A DNA stretch of 64,000 bases from Iris pallida (taxonomy: Eukaryota > Streptophyta > Magnoliopsida > Asparagales > Iridaceae). Below, piece after piece: positions 34,605-46,402 of this stretch. Under the pieces are notes generated by a model. The model ran no database searches. It had not been told where the DNA came from and worked only from the letters and a program-made list of their open reading frames with translations. The stretch covers positions 49,369 through 113,368 of the forward strand of contig JANAVB010012136.1 in the NCBI GenBank assembly GCA_029216955.1, given 5' to 3'. Numbering within the stretch: the first letter of the stretch is position 1; each line of letters starts with the position of its first letter. Position numbers and translations under genes: made by a program.

Positions 34605-36254
34605 TGTAGTGCCCCGTCCCTATATCGTGTCCCATCTCCGTCCACGGGGGGTGCGCGAGAAAGGAACATTGTCGCTATCGACTCGGTCGGGACCGATAGG
34701 TCGGGATCGATCGAATCGATCGATCAAAAACGGTTGAATTAAGATCATTCCACGTTATGGAATGGCTTCTTCGTAACCAAGTCCCATATTCAGCGGGTAG
34801 CACCTCGAGGATTGACTCTGCGGCTGAGTCGGGAGAGACCTCCCGTTGCTCTGTTTTTCATGCGCTTGCGTTGGTTTTGGCTTTGGTTTTCTGAATGCGT
34901 TATTGTGAATGTTTTCGATGGTTTTCATGGCTTACATTTTGAACTCGTATTCCTATCGAACTTCTTGCCTATACATTGTTCTAATCGGTTGCTTGTGCGA
35001 TTTCAGGTAATCGCGTAGGCGACGTCTAGCGCGGCCAACCAGTCTCTCGCCTCAAGCAAAAAAACTCAAGGTGAGTGGCTGACCTCCTTCATCTCGACCC
35101 TCTATTCAAAAATGAGAAGTTGGGTAATGATAATGAAATGAATGATTCGCTTGAAAAGCACAAGTCCGATGTTTAAGAAGAGAAAAGATGAGTTGTGTAG
35201 AAAGAGATAGAATTATTTTAGGCTCGTAAAACAACCAAGTAAATGAATCGATTACATAACAAGCCCCAACGGTACCTCAAATATACCTTGTTAACCTATC
35301 AAGGTCATGGACAACTTGACCACAAGGGCGATGGTTCTTTGAGCGGCAACCCGGGGCCACAGGACCGACTCGACCTAGGAAGAAAACAGGTTATAGCCGA
35401 GCTGGGTATGAAGCAACCGGTAATACGGGGACTTGCATTGGAGCTCACTACTTGCGTTGTAAGGGTCTCGTTTACCAGGCTATGTCCAGGATGGCTAGTT
35501 AATGCCAGTGACCTCCACATCAAATACTTGATATAAATCGTCATCTACTAACATGGAAGGTGATGGTAAGTTTTATGTGTACGTCGCGCTCTGCGAGGGA
35601 AATTCTGGTGTAACTTACTTGCTTTATGTTTCGTCAAATATGCTTCGTATGAAAATACCCAGGATGGTTAGAAAGATCACAAAAAACAAGTTGTGTAAAT
35701 TTTTATCTAAATTCTTGAACCAAATGAGAGCCTTGAAATTAATTAGCCACTCGCCAGTACATGTTAATTGTACTGATCCTCACTCTCTACAGGTACGATA
35801 AATCAGGAGGAGCGTGCCGCGTGAAGTAAGGCAACGCTCGTGTGTTTTGAAGCTTCGTCCGGACGATCGAAGCTTAGATCCAAGCCCTTTTGAAGACTCC
35901 GCTGTTGAAAACCAGAAGACAGATTGAGCGACTTTCCGTCATCCCAGGTTTTGTATACAGGTTGTAATCAAGGGATGAAATGTATGGAATGGCTATCTCG
36001 TCGATGTTCATTTTGAAATGGAGTTAGTTTGTAAAAAAGCCTGCACGGCGCCCTTATATCGAGTCTGTAAAATGATGTTAATTATCAATAAAGCTTAAGT
36101 TTCCTTTATAATGTGTGTTTAATTTACTCTACGCATTCTCTTGTTGTTGTGTTTCGGATAACCTTATGACTATGCCTTGTGCGAACGCAATTTAGGTTCG
36201 CACGGCATAGCGCCCGGGGGACGACTATCGATTCTACAGAATCGGGGCATGATA
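34605..36254 (+). repeat. Element D LTR (right)
   Basis: It is 1650 bp, beginning TGTAGTGCC. Its end has changed from TGACA to TGATA. E LTR sequence follows directly at 36255. Confidence 0.88.
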
Positions 36255-36302
36255 AAACTTGGCATACAAAACCAAAAAAAAATACGGTCCTGTTGGCGCA
36301 AG
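36255..36302 (-). repeat. Element E 3' LTR, 48-bp middle piece
   Basis: The 48 bp starting 'aaacttggcatacaaaacc' and ending GCAAG align to the reverse complement of 9627-9690 of the C LTR and continue without a gap at 60295. It is stranded between complexes D and B. Confidence 0.8.
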
Positions 36303-37364
36303 TGTCACGACCCGATCCCAAATTGTTGGGTCGAATCGGATCATGTCCAGCCTGCACCGTTGTGAGACGGCGGCAGTAAGCTGTTTCTATATTTAGGTAA
36401 TCTCAACAACGATTATATTTGTCACAACTTTAAATTACGAACATTTAAAACTTTGATCAACAATTGAAAGTACAACTGAAACTGAAATACTGAAAAAAAG
36501 TTTACAACTCTACCATAGAGAAAAATGAAAATCAACTTGCTAAATGGCCGGCTCATCGGCCTCGGGATTAACGTCTTCTAAGTGAGACTCTGGAAGCACC
36601 ACAGGGTACAACACGGGATCATAATAGCTATTGAATAATAGCTCAGTATAATCAATGTCACCTATTGGGGAGACCCAGTCTGGAAAAGAGCAAAGTACAA
36701 TTATATATATCTAACAGTTCAAATAGTAACGAAAATTTGTAATTTAAACAGTTGAAATACTTGAACAATATTTTACAGCAATTTTCCAGCAATTCAATAT
36801 TTGAAAACAATGTGATTTGAATAGGTAATGTATATGACCGGCTTGGGTTGTACAATAGCATCCTAGCGATACGATACGGCTTTCCCCATGTGTAAGAGGG
36901 ATAAGCTCGCACAATTATGCAATATGAAGGTATTGGTCAAAAGCACTACACTACTCCCCTAATATCCCATAATCAATATTTGAACTCTGGAAGAGAGTTC
37001 CATGTAGCAATGTGGTTTAAGCATGCAAGTTAACAATTATTAATTAAATTGCGAGATAACATAACCGAACTTGCCTTTGCTATTGACTGGATTTAGGTGT
37101 CGGTACCGGAGAGGAAGTCAGTTACGTTCGATTTACTGTTGAGAATCCTGACATAGAATCATAGATAAGCCATTCTAAGTGTATTAGTTACAATTTCAAA
37201 AGTAGGTCCTAGTCCAGTTTAAGTTGTTTAACGAATATATACACGGATCACGTTTTTCGTCGCGAGCTACAATCAATATAAATTAGCGAAGTAAAAGTCA
37301 GTTTAACCTTTATTGGGAAAATAGAATTTCCAGGTTAATTAGCAAAACTTTGTATTTTTTTAGT

Positions 37365-37440
<76 letters not shown>

Positions 37441-39292
37441 TTTTTCTTTAAATGAGAAAAATGTGAATTTTTGTTAAATTACAAACTTGTAATTTTTTTA
37501 CCATTTACTTACTGTGAGAAAACTTATTAATCTTTTACACCAAAATAAATATTCTTTTTAATATTTTACGCTCTAATGACAAAACTAACAAACCAGAAAA
37601 TAACCAAAAAACTATGCTACACAAAACAAGGTCACAGAAAATAAATAGAAAACTGGGCTTATGCCCTTACAATTTATTACATAAATTAATTAAATAATAA
37701 AAAGCTGCTAGTGAGCTCTGAACGTCGGAAAGCGGTCCATTCAAGAGACACGAATGCCCTACACTCGAAATACGAAAATACCCAGTAACAAGTTCTAAAT
37801 AAATAAATTATAAAAGTATGAATAGGATAAGTCTCAGACTTGGTCATGAAATATCATGTTACTGGCTAACACCTCAACGTACAGGAAGGTCCTGTAGCGT
37901 TTGAATTTCGCCGAGGCACATCCGACCGATACGGTCGTCTCCTAACAGGGGATACAAATATTTATAAATCCAACACTTAAAACCATTTTAAAACCAATTT
38001 TTTAAACCGTTTGCAAAGCCAAAAAATAGATTTTAAATTACCAAATTGAATACTATTACTTTGAAATATTATTACCGAAAATTTGGACAGCATCTCCTCT
38101 GTAACTAGGACAACCCAGCCACAGGGCGGTACTGATCCAAAAATAACTATCCCAAACCAGAAAGTCAACCATAATTACCTCACAATATTACCAACTTCCA
38201 AAAGCAAAAAGCACAGCAAACAAGATCACCAGAATTAAGCCAGGAAAATAATCCTTACAAACAAGCAAACCCAACATTTGAAGGACCTAAAAAACTCCCC
38301 AAAGAACAAACTAAAACCCACAGTACAATAAAATTACCAGCAAAAGAGAGTCTAAGAAAACTCTCCAACAGATCAACACAAACCAGAGCCGAACCCTTAA
38401 AGTAACCCCCTAACGCAAATGGTAAAAATCTGATCCCCGTGACGGGGTCGGGACCGTGTCATCACAGGCTAAACTCGGGAGGGACACAGGATTATACCTC
38501 GGGTGCTTGGCTAGAGCTCTCAGATGTATAAAAAGAAATCCTCGGCAGCGCCTGGGAGCACGGACAGCGGCACGGGAAAAACCAAAACAGCGGCGAGCCA
38601 CAGGTTAGCGGGTCCGCGGGAAACCCCGGGATGCTGCGGACGGGGCCGGCGGCGCTGGAGGCGGGCGTACCGGAGGGAGACGGAGAAGGGTCGGCCGAGA
38701 GGGGACGCACGGGAGGTTCAGCGGTGGGAGGTGCCGCATCGACGGGGCTGCGGGGACAGCATGGGCAGGGTCGCCGGGCTCGGGCAGAGCCGGCGGGAGC
38801 TCGGGATCGCCGGTGGGGCGCTGGCCTGGGCGGCTAGGGCTTGGAAAGAGGGTTTTGGGGAGAGGGATGAGTGATGGAGAGGGTTTTATAGGGAATAGGG
38901 TGCGGGGGTTATGGAAAGGGGAAAAGGAAGGGGTGCCGGCGGTTTCGGGAAGCCGAGGAGGCCACGGCAATTTCGACCGTGGGGAAGAGGAAAGGGTCGG
39001 CCACAGTTTTGCTTGCAGAAAGGAAACGGAAAGGAAAGGAAGTATTTCCTTTTTCAAGAAAAATTTTCCTTAGGAAAGATATTAATATAATTTATTTTAA
39101 TGAAAATAATTCGAATATGGGTTCGGACTCGGGAACGTGTTCGGAGTCGGATCCGGATGCGGGATCGGGACAGGGCCACAATCAAAAATCCAAATAATTT
39201 TTTTTGATCGGACTAAATATAATAATATAATAAACACTAAATTAATAATCCAATAACTGAAATTTAATAAACCAAAATTTACGGGTTTCACA
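36303..39292 (-). repeat. Element B LTR1 (3' LTR)
   Basis: It is 2990 bp, TGTCACGACCC...GGTTTCACA on the plus strand. It has a (TA)n tract (37368-37438) that is only about 15 bp in LTR2, and a stretch of about 110 bp (38510-38620) missing from LTR2. Acidic open segment at 36540-36661, ACTTGCCT at 37069-37076. It is clearly more diverged from LTR2 than the LTRs of A are from each other. Confidence 0.92.
38884..38890 (-). promoter_or_regulatory. TATA box of element B LTRs (also 57433-57439 and 59875-59881)
   Basis: TATAAAA on the minus strand followed by 'ccctctccatcactcatccc' and a very GC-rich leader of about 300 bp. It is conserved in all three B LTRs about 400 bp from the LTR start, implying a short U3 and a long transcribed remainder. 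Confidence 0.65.
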
Positions 39293-39653
39293 ACCTTTCC
39301 TCCTTAGGAAATTTCGTCCTTGAAATTAAAGGATAGGGTTAGGAATTACCTCAGGCTTCAAACAGATAGGGATACTGCTCCCGCATCTCATCTTCTCGCT
39401 CCCAGGTAGACTCGCCTGGGAGTTGTGCCGCCACATCACTCTGACTATCGGCATCACCAAAATCCTAGTTCTCTTCTCTCCTCTGACTAATATCGCCACT
39501 GGCTTCTCTGGTACTGTGAGGCTGGGTCCAATTTTCAGCTCCGAATGGTCCAAGATGTGGCTCGGGTCCGAAATGTAGCGCCTGAGCTGTGAAATGCAGA
39601 AAACATTTTGGACGCCTTCGAGACTTGGGGGTAGAGCCACCCGATAAGCTACT
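39293..39653 (-). pseudogene. Element B integrase C-terminus (cut by element A)
   Basis: Minus-strand 'GEVAYRVALPPSLEGVQNVF', 'ISQLRRYISDPSHILDH', 'KPVAILVRGEKRTR' and a shifted chromodomain-like end ('PIVRVMWRHNSQA'). The polypurine-containing block 'aaggaggaaaggt' precedes the LTR. It continues the frame interrupted at 50481. Confidence 0.88.
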
Positions 39654-39658
39654 TCTCC

Positions 39659-42560
39659 TGTCACACCCCAGAACCAGAATACTGGAGAGCGGGGGCAGAC
39701 ATAGCCAGCTACGTATATTGAAATGAATTCTATCTCGCTATACGGTCACGGCTGTCTAGATACATGAGGGTTTACTACAAGCCAACAGTCTCCTATGGTC
39801 ATGAACAAGCCTAGTGTCTCAATCACAAGCAAGTAAGTAAATGTTACAAGATGTATGATCCTTAAATATACAATAATAAGGCGTCCCAAATATTACATAT
39901 TCAGCTGATCATGAAGCTAGTCGTTACAAAATGTGAGGACTAGCAAGAGTTTAGTCATACATGATCAACCCTAGGATCTGTCAATCATGTTACAGCCCGT
40001 AGGCAGACAGTAAGTAAATACAATCGAGCTAAACAGGTGCTCGTCGGCTAAACGCCTCAAAAGAAGATTTTTACAATAAAGTGGGAGAGCAAAAATAAAC
40101 CCACTCGTTTCCCGAGTTACGTCTGGTGTTCACCATCGGGCTGGAAAAGCGGTGGATCCTCTGGAGCTGCTCCGAAATCTGGCCATACAAAACCAGCTGG
40201 GTCAGATCCAAAAAGAGCAAGTGCCACAAAGGAAGCTTCACTTAGGAACTAAAACCAGCAATCAGCACGAGAGTAAAATAAAAGTAAGAACTGGAATAAG
40301 AAAATACATCAGGATGATATACGACAAGATAACCATGGAACTCTTCAGATAACCAGGTTACAACCCGTAAACCAAACAAGGACTGGGGTTGTAACCCTTC
40401 GTCTGAACAGAGCTTAGAATTCTCACCATTTATCAGTAAAATAATACAAGCATTCTGGTCATATAGCAATCTGGAGCATGATTAGGACAAGACTAGACTG
40501 GTTAAACTCCATCCAATCATTTCACGGCCAAACAAGACCTACGGCTTGATACTTTAACTAACTAGGGTTATCACAGGACTAGTTACTAGCAAGATGCAGT
40601 GAGATTATTCCACAGCCACAAGCCCTGCAGACCATCCAGGTTACCCAGGTCGAAATTAGGGGTTGAATTCAGGTGGGTACACCGTCCAGGAAACGCATGT
40701 ACCCTTAAGTAGCTTGAAAGGTGCAACATATGACAGTGTGCTGGAAATGTGCCCTACTCGACGGCAGGCTACAGATCCCAGGCGCGCCCAGGTAACGGGA
40801 TTGCCTGTAGCTGGGAAATCTTCTTCATGACTAATATTAATCTAGTTATTAACCTTAGTCCAATTCAATAGGTACTCCTGACCGTGGTACTCAGGAGTCC
40901 CTGTCCTAGACATGATGCAAGACAGGACTGGATTATTTGTACAAGCACAATCGCCACGGTGCCCAAGTAATTATACAGGTCATGTCATATCAGGTAGCCG
41001 TCGCAACAGCTGCTCAAGATAGTTCGTGCCAGGTTTTCATGTCAAATGTACTAGTCAGGAGTGCGCCACGGCGGGCCACTATCAGGTCATGTCAGGTTAC
41101 TCATGTCAGGAGTGTACCTCTACGGGTCACAATCGTGTCAAGTTTTTAGTTATTAATTCCAAGCATGTTACATCAATTCAGGATTATCAAGTTCAGGACA
41201 AAAGGCGTAAGGATATAAAACGGGCGTAAATGCTTAATAAAGGAGTTACAAAACATGAGCAAATAATGATAACTAATAGTACACAGGAACATGAGAAAGT
41301 CATGCGGCTCAGTCATATACGGCCAGGAAGGAGGGGGCACATGCGGCTCAAATAAGAGAGCTAATGCGACCAGGGTTACTGGATCCCATGCGGCCAGGAC
41401 AAGGGGGCGCATGTGGTTCTCAGGAAAGGAAACCCATGCGGCTGGCGGGATGGGTTCATGCGGCTGCAGAGCAAGGATCCATGCGGCTCGAGAAGAAGCA
41501 ACCCATGCGGCTCAAATAAGAAAGGGGGGTCTTCATGCGGCTCGGACAGACCTAAGTCCATGCGGCCCAAATTAGCAAAACCCATGCGGCTGGGTCAATG
41601 CGATTGCTCATGCGGCTGGGAGGAGTTCTCATGCGGCTGGGTCAAGTGAAGTCCCATGCGGCCAGGAAGAAGTGAGGGTGCATGAGGCTAAGTTAGAGCA
41701 TTCATGCGGCTGGGATTAAGAAGTCCATGCGGCCAGGGTCTAGGGGTTCTCATGCGGCTCGAGGATCAGGGCTTATGCGGTCCGCAAGTGCTAGAGTTCA
41801 TGCGGCTCAAGGAGATGGGCGCATGCGGTTCAGGAGAATGAGCCCATGCGGCCAGGAGGTGAGATCCAGCCTATGCGGCTGAGAGTCTCATGCGGCCGAA
41901 TTACTTGCCGCATGAATTGTCATGCGGTCAAGTCAAGTCTAAGCACAATTCATCTTCTCCAAATTTCTGAGAGGAAAACACCATGAGAGCCAAGTTCTTA
42001 AGTTCCACAACTCCATCATCCGGAGCCCAAATTCGAACTTCCACAGGTCAAAATGGGTAGAACAAAATTCTCTACAACATGGAACCATCAAAACTCGAAA
42101 ATAACAAGATTTAGTAGATCAAAACCCAGGAAATCCAAAAATAATGCAAACTTAGATCTACAAGAATCTAGCCATGGAAATTAGAAAAGCCAAGTACTAA
42201 AGTGTTTTATAATATAGTAAAGAAAGAATGGAGCAATAAAATCAGAGTTCCTCCATGAAGCAAGTTGCACTTGCCTAGACCTCTCTCTTCTCTCTCTGGT
42301 AGGTGAAGATAGTAAATGAGGAAGAAGAAGATGATTAAATGAAGAGAGAGAAGGAAGAGGGCTTAATAAATACAAATGGTGGTGGTAGGTAGGGGGTTTA
42401 CATTGGTTCATATTGAACCAAAGAAAACCAAGCCAAGCCAAACCAAGCCAAGAAATAACCAAGCCAAGATGCAAGGAATCAAGCAAGGAAATCATGCAAT
42501 ACAAGAACAAAATACGTACACGTATTCCAAGAATACGTGATACGAACCACAGGCATTACA
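39659..42560 (-). repeat. Element A 3' LTR
   Basis: It is 2902 bp, TGTCACACCCC...GGCATTACA on the plus strand. It contains the CATGCGGC array (41300-41935), the acidic segment near 40105-40180 and ACTTGCCT (42269-42276). Confidence 0.95.
41300..41935. repeat. CATGCGGC motif array in element A 3' LTR
   Basis: About 20 exact or near-exact CATGCGG(C/T) words in 635 bp, spaced 10-45 bp, with a few one-base variants (aatgcgacc, catgtggtt, catgaggct). It ends with the hairpin CCGCATGA-ATTG-TCATGCGG (41908-41927). Confidence 0.92.
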
Positions 42561-42600
42561 ACTCTATCCTCCTTAAAGAATTCCGTCCTCGGAATTTAAT
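42561..42600 (-). other. Polypurine tract region of element A
   Basis: On the minus strand 'attccgaggacggaatt' then 'aaggaggatagagt' directly before the LTR TG. Confidence 0.75.
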
Positions 42601-42716
42601 CAAGAGGCTAGAGGAGCAATGACAAGCTATACTAATAACAGCAAGCTATACTAGACAGTCAATCAATCATGCGAGCAAGGAATCGAAGGCATGAGGCATA
42701 AGAAAGACATTATACC

Positions 42717-44300
42717 TCACGAGTCAAACAAGTCGGGATATCGCGATCGGATATCATCCTCACGCTCCCACGTTGACTCCCCCAAAGAGTGATGACCCCA
42801 AGCAACTCGGACTAACTTGATAGTCTTGTTCTTGAGTATCTTCTCTCTCCGGTCCAATATAGACACGGGCCTCTCCTCATACGAAAGGTTGGTACCAACA
42901 GCCAATTCCGAATGATCCAGGATGTGGCTCGTCTGGGATATACCGTCATAATTGGGATACATGGAACACGTCATGCACCTCGCTTAGCGACGACGGAAGA
43001 GCGAGACGATAGGATCATCTCCTACTCGCTCCAGAATGTCGAACGGTCCTATATACCTAGGACTAAGCTTTCCCCGGACGCCGAAACGAATGACGCCGCG
43101 GTTAGGCGAAATCCTCAGGAATACATGATCACCGACCGAAAACTCGAGAGGGCGCCGATGAGAATCGGCCCAATGGCGCTGGCGATCTTGGGCAACTCGA
43201 AGATGATCTCGAACTCTTCTGACCACTTCAACTGTCTGGGCAATCATTTCTGGACCAAGCATTTGTCTCTCTCCAACATCATCCCAGGCTAGCGGGGATC
43301 TGCACTTTCTACCATACAGTGCCTCGAACGGCCATCTGGATACTGGCCTGGAAACTATTGTTGTACGAGAATTCTACCAGGTGCAAGTGATCTTCCCATG
43401 AACCACCGAAATCAAGTGTACAAGACCGCAACATGTCTTCAAGAGTCTGGATCGTACGCTCCGACTGACCATCTGTCTGCGGATGATACGCTGAACTGAA
43501 CTGGAGACGAGTTCCCAAACTCTCCTGTAGGCTACGCCAAAAGTGCGACGTAAATCTGGAATCTCGGTCCGAGGTGATACTGACTGGCACTCCGTGCAAC
43601 CTGACAATCTGCCTGAGGTACATCTCCGCTAGCTGTGCCGTCGACTGGCCAACTCTAAATGGAAGAAAGTGAGCCACCTTCGTGAGCCGATCAACAATAA
43701 CCCAGATAGCATCTCTACCAGCTGGGGACCTAGGTAATCCAGTCACAAAATCTATGGTCACATGCTCCCACTTCTATTCTGGAATCGGCAAGGGCTGAAG
43801 AAGTCCAGCCGGTCTCTGATGTTCAGCCTTGACTTGTTGGCAAACCAAACACCAGAGACAAACCGAGCTATCTCCCGCTTCATGCCATTCCACCAGAAGT
43901 GTTGACGGATATCTCGGTACATCTTCGTACTGCCAGGATAGATGGAATACTGAGAACTGTGTGCCTCGGACATGATCTCCTGCCGGATATCTCCACTGGG
44001 TACACAAAGACGCTTCCCATGCCTAAGTGTACCGTCCTCATGAATGCATAACTCTGGTCTTTGTCCTGCCTCACACTCTGCCCTGAGTCGCTGAAGCTTG
44101 GAATCTGCCGACTGCGCCATCCGGATCCTCTCGACTATAGTGGATTGTACTTGCATGCTGGCCATCAATGCCACACTGGAAGGGAGAACAACTTCTATAC
44201 CCATCTTCTGAAGATCTGCTAACAGCTCTGGTTGCGCTGTTAGGAAATAAACTCCTGCTCTCCTGCTCAATGCATCTGCTACGACGTTGGCCTTCCCAGG
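42717..44300 (-). pseudogene. Element A integrase with chromodomain-like tail, frameshifted
   Basis: Minus strand: HHCC finger in the frame 43758-44387 ('EAHSSQYSIYPG', 'GVWFANKSR' after a shift replaces the usual C-x2-C). A TAG at 43774-43776 replaces the Trp of 'PEWKWE'. The core 43309-43761 is open with all three acidic residues (Asp in TIDFVTG, Asp in SDRDSRF, Glu in RTIQTLEDML). A shift at 43310 follows. The C-terminal frames 42984-43262 and 42717-42974 carry 'GDHVFLRISP', 'KLSPRYIGPFDIL' and 'VAWGHHSLGESTWEREDDI'. The core is the best preserved integrase core in the window. Confidence 0.9.
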
Positions 44301-44319
44301 ATGATACTGCAAGTTGACA

Positions 44320-45867
44320 TCATAATCCACAAGAAAGCTCCAGCCACCTTCTCTGACGCATGTTAAGATCCTTCTGGGTGAAAACATACTTCAGACTCTT
44401 ATGGTCGGTGAAAATCTCTATCCTGTCTCCATACAAGTAGTGTCTCCACAACTTAAGTGCAAACACCACTGCTGCCAGCTCCAAGTCATGGGTTGGGTAA
44501 TTCCTCTCATGATCACGAAGTTGTCGTGACGCATAAGCTATTACCTTCCCATGCTGCATCAGAACACATCCTAAACCTCTGCCTGAAGCATCACAATATA
44601 CTGAGAATCCTCCGGTTCCATCTGGAAGCGTAAGAATAGGAGCTGTTATCAGGCCTCGCTTCAACTGCTCAAAAGAACTCTGGCACTCTGCTGTCCAAGC
44701 AAACTGTGCATCCTTGCGGGTCAACTGCGTGAATGGCACTGATATTCGAGCAAAATCCGAAACAAACCGCCGGTAGTAGCCGGCCAATCCAAGGAAACTG
44801 CGAACTTCTGCAACTGTGCTGGGCACCGGCCACGACTCAATAGCCACAATCTTCTGGGGATCCACTTCTACTCCTCCTCTAGTGATGATATGACCCAAGT
44901 ACGAAATACGATCGAGCCAGAACTCGCATTTGCTGAACTTGGCATATAGCTGGTGCTCTCTGAGGATCTGAAGAACAACTCTGAGATGTTGTTCATGCTC
45001 CGCCTCATTCTTGCTGTAGACCAGGATGTCATCCAAGAACACAATTACAAACTGATCCAAGTAAGGCATGAAAATGCGATTCATGAGGTCCATAAATACT
45101 GCCGGCGCATTGGTTGCTCCAAAAGGCATAACAAGGAACTCCCAATGCCCATATCTCGATCTAAAAGCTATCTTCGGAATGTCCTGCTCTCTGACTCTGA
45201 TCTGATAATAACCTGAGCGCAAATCAATCTTCGAGAATACTGAAGCCCCCTTGAGTTGATCAAACAAGTCATCTATCCTCGGAAGAGGGTATCTGTTCTT
45301 GATTGTCACTGAGTTCAAGGTACGATAATCAACACACATAACCTGGACGTACCATCCTTTTTTCACAAGAAGCATCGGGGCTCCCCAAGGCGATCCACTA
45401 GCACGAATGAATCCCTTGGCTCGAAGTTCTTCAATCATCTTGTACAAGATCTCCAACTCTGAAGGCGCCATCCCGTAGACTCTCTCTGATACTGGGGCTG
45501 TCACGGAAATTAAGTCTATAGTGAACTCGATCTCCCGCTCCGGAGGCATACCTGGAAGCTCTTCTGGGAAAACATATGGAAACTCATCCACTATCCTGGG
45601 CAACTGAACTGCTGCTACTACTGCCATCCGCAATACTGAAGGAGAAGCCTCAACTTCGCCTCGGGAGAAAGAAAACTCTGGCTCGCCTGGAATGCTAAAA
45701 ACAACCCTACCAATATGGCAGTCTATTCTAGCATACTGGTTCCTCAACCAATCCATCCCTAAGACCACATCATAATCGGCCATCGAGAACTCTATCAATC
45801 TAGCGGGGAATTCTCTACCGCTAACTACGATCCGACACGAGGAAAATACTCTATCTACTCCCCACAA
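44320..45867 (-). CDS. Element A protease end, reverse transcriptase and RNase H (515-codon open frame)
   Basis: Protease block '[18 protein letters not shown]' near the start, then '[17 protein letters not shown]', RT motifs '[15 protein letters not shown]', '[14 protein letters not shown]', '[15 protein letters not shown]', catalytic FLDD (45025-45045), '[18 protein letters not shown]', and RNase H '[10 protein letters not shown]', '[15 protein letters not shown]', 'FTDHKSLKY'. All RNase H acidic residues are present. Between 'LLVKK' and 'CVDYR' the residues GWYVQVM replace the usual KDGTSRL, which looks like two compensating one-base changes in a finger motif of RT. It ends at a shift before '[15 protein letters not shown]'. 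Confidence 0.92.
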   Translation of the reverse strand: MWGVDRVFSSCRIVVSGREFPARLIEFSMADYDVVLGMDWLRNQYARIDCHIGRVVFSIPGEPEFSFSRGEVEASPSVLRMAVVAAVQLPRIVDEFPYVFPEELPGMPPEREIEFTIDLISVTAPVSERVYGMAPSELEILYKMIEELRAKGFIRASGSPWGAPMLLVKKGWYVQVMCVDYRTLNSVTIKNRYPLPRIDDLFDQLKGASVFSKIDLRSGYYQIRVREQDIPKIAFRSRYGHWEFLVMPFGATNAPAVFMDLMNRIFMPYLDQFVIVFLDDILVYSKNEAEHEQHLRVVLQILREHQLYAKFSKCEFWLDRISYLGHIITRGGVEVDPQKIVAIESWPVPSTVAEVRSFLGLAGYYRRFVSDFARISVPFTQLTRKDAQFAWTAECQSSFEQLKRGLITAPILTLPDGTGGFSVYCDASGRGLGCVLMQHGKVIAYASRQLRDHERNYPTHDLELAAVVFALKLWRHYLYGDRIEIFTDHKSLKYVFTQKDLNMRQRRWLELSCGL

Positions 45868-46402
45868 GTCCGTTACCAGTAAGTATATTGAGCCTTACTG
45901 ATAATGACTCGGGCTCCAATCCTACCCGTGTCGCAAATCGTGCAGACATAAAAGAATGTGATGCACCAGAATCAAATAAAGCTGAAGCTGGAAAGGAGTT
46001 GACGAGAATAGTACCTGCCACTACCTCTCCAGGTGCCAATCCTTCCTCTGCGGTCATCACCATAGCATGACCATGCCCTCGGGGTGCTGGTCCCCTCTGC
46101 TGAAATCCTCGCTGTCTGCTCTGGCTCAAGGCTTGGGCTTGTGCATGCTGCTGGGGGTTCTGCTGCTGGAACATCTGGGACTGAGGCGGCAAGGGCCTCG
46201 ACAATGGGTACTGCTGCTGCTGCTGCTGGACCGGTGCTGGTCCTCTCACCGAAGAGCTAGAAAGGTTGGACGATGATGAACCACCCCTGTTCGGGCAGGA
46301 TCCAACCCTATGGTCTGCTGCTCCACAAACCAGACACAATCCCTGTGCCCTGCGACACTCTGCCACCACATGGCCTGGCTTCCCACAATGAGAACATCCC
46401 AC
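45851..46402 (-). pseudogene. Element A CCHC knuckles and protease start
   Basis: Two zinc knuckles, CSHCGKPGHVVAEC and CLVCGAADHRVGSC, are followed by a Gln-rich linker and '[16 protein letters not shown]' (DSGA at 45962-45973). The frame shifts by one at about 45855, overlapping the next frame by 17 bp. The shift position is unlike a programmed gag-pol shift, which would not fall inside protease. Confidence 0.85.

Larger units (their letters stand above)
23712..36254 (+). mobile_element. Element D complex: chromovirus with leading integrase remnant
   Basis: The order is integrase remnant (23712-25148), LTR (25149-26806), full internal region (26807-34604), LTR (34605-36254). The first internal remnant means there was once a third LTR to the left, lost by a deletion that also removed part of the E LTR. 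The right end abuts E LTR sequence at 36255. A 5-bp duplication cannot be tested because the left end is gone. LTRs of about 1.65 kb and the initiator-Met primer site distinguish D from A, B and C. Confidence 0.85.

Noticed and set aside
38605..39057. Pro-rich 150-codon minus-strand frame in the B LTR, also seen at 57383-57577 and 59650-60048
   Set aside because: It is kept only because the LTR is repeated. It spans the TATA box, so it could not be translated from the element's own message, and its composition follows the GC-rich leader.
41173..41585. Open frames in both strands over the A LTR arrays (also 49203-49562)
   Set aside because: They are repeat-driven frames within the CATGCGGC arrays, as at the left end of the window.
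45851..45867. A 17-bp frame overlap in element A that could be a programmed frameshift
   Set aside because: It falls inside protease rather than between gag and pol, no slippery run was seen, and other families read through; a simple indel is more likely.
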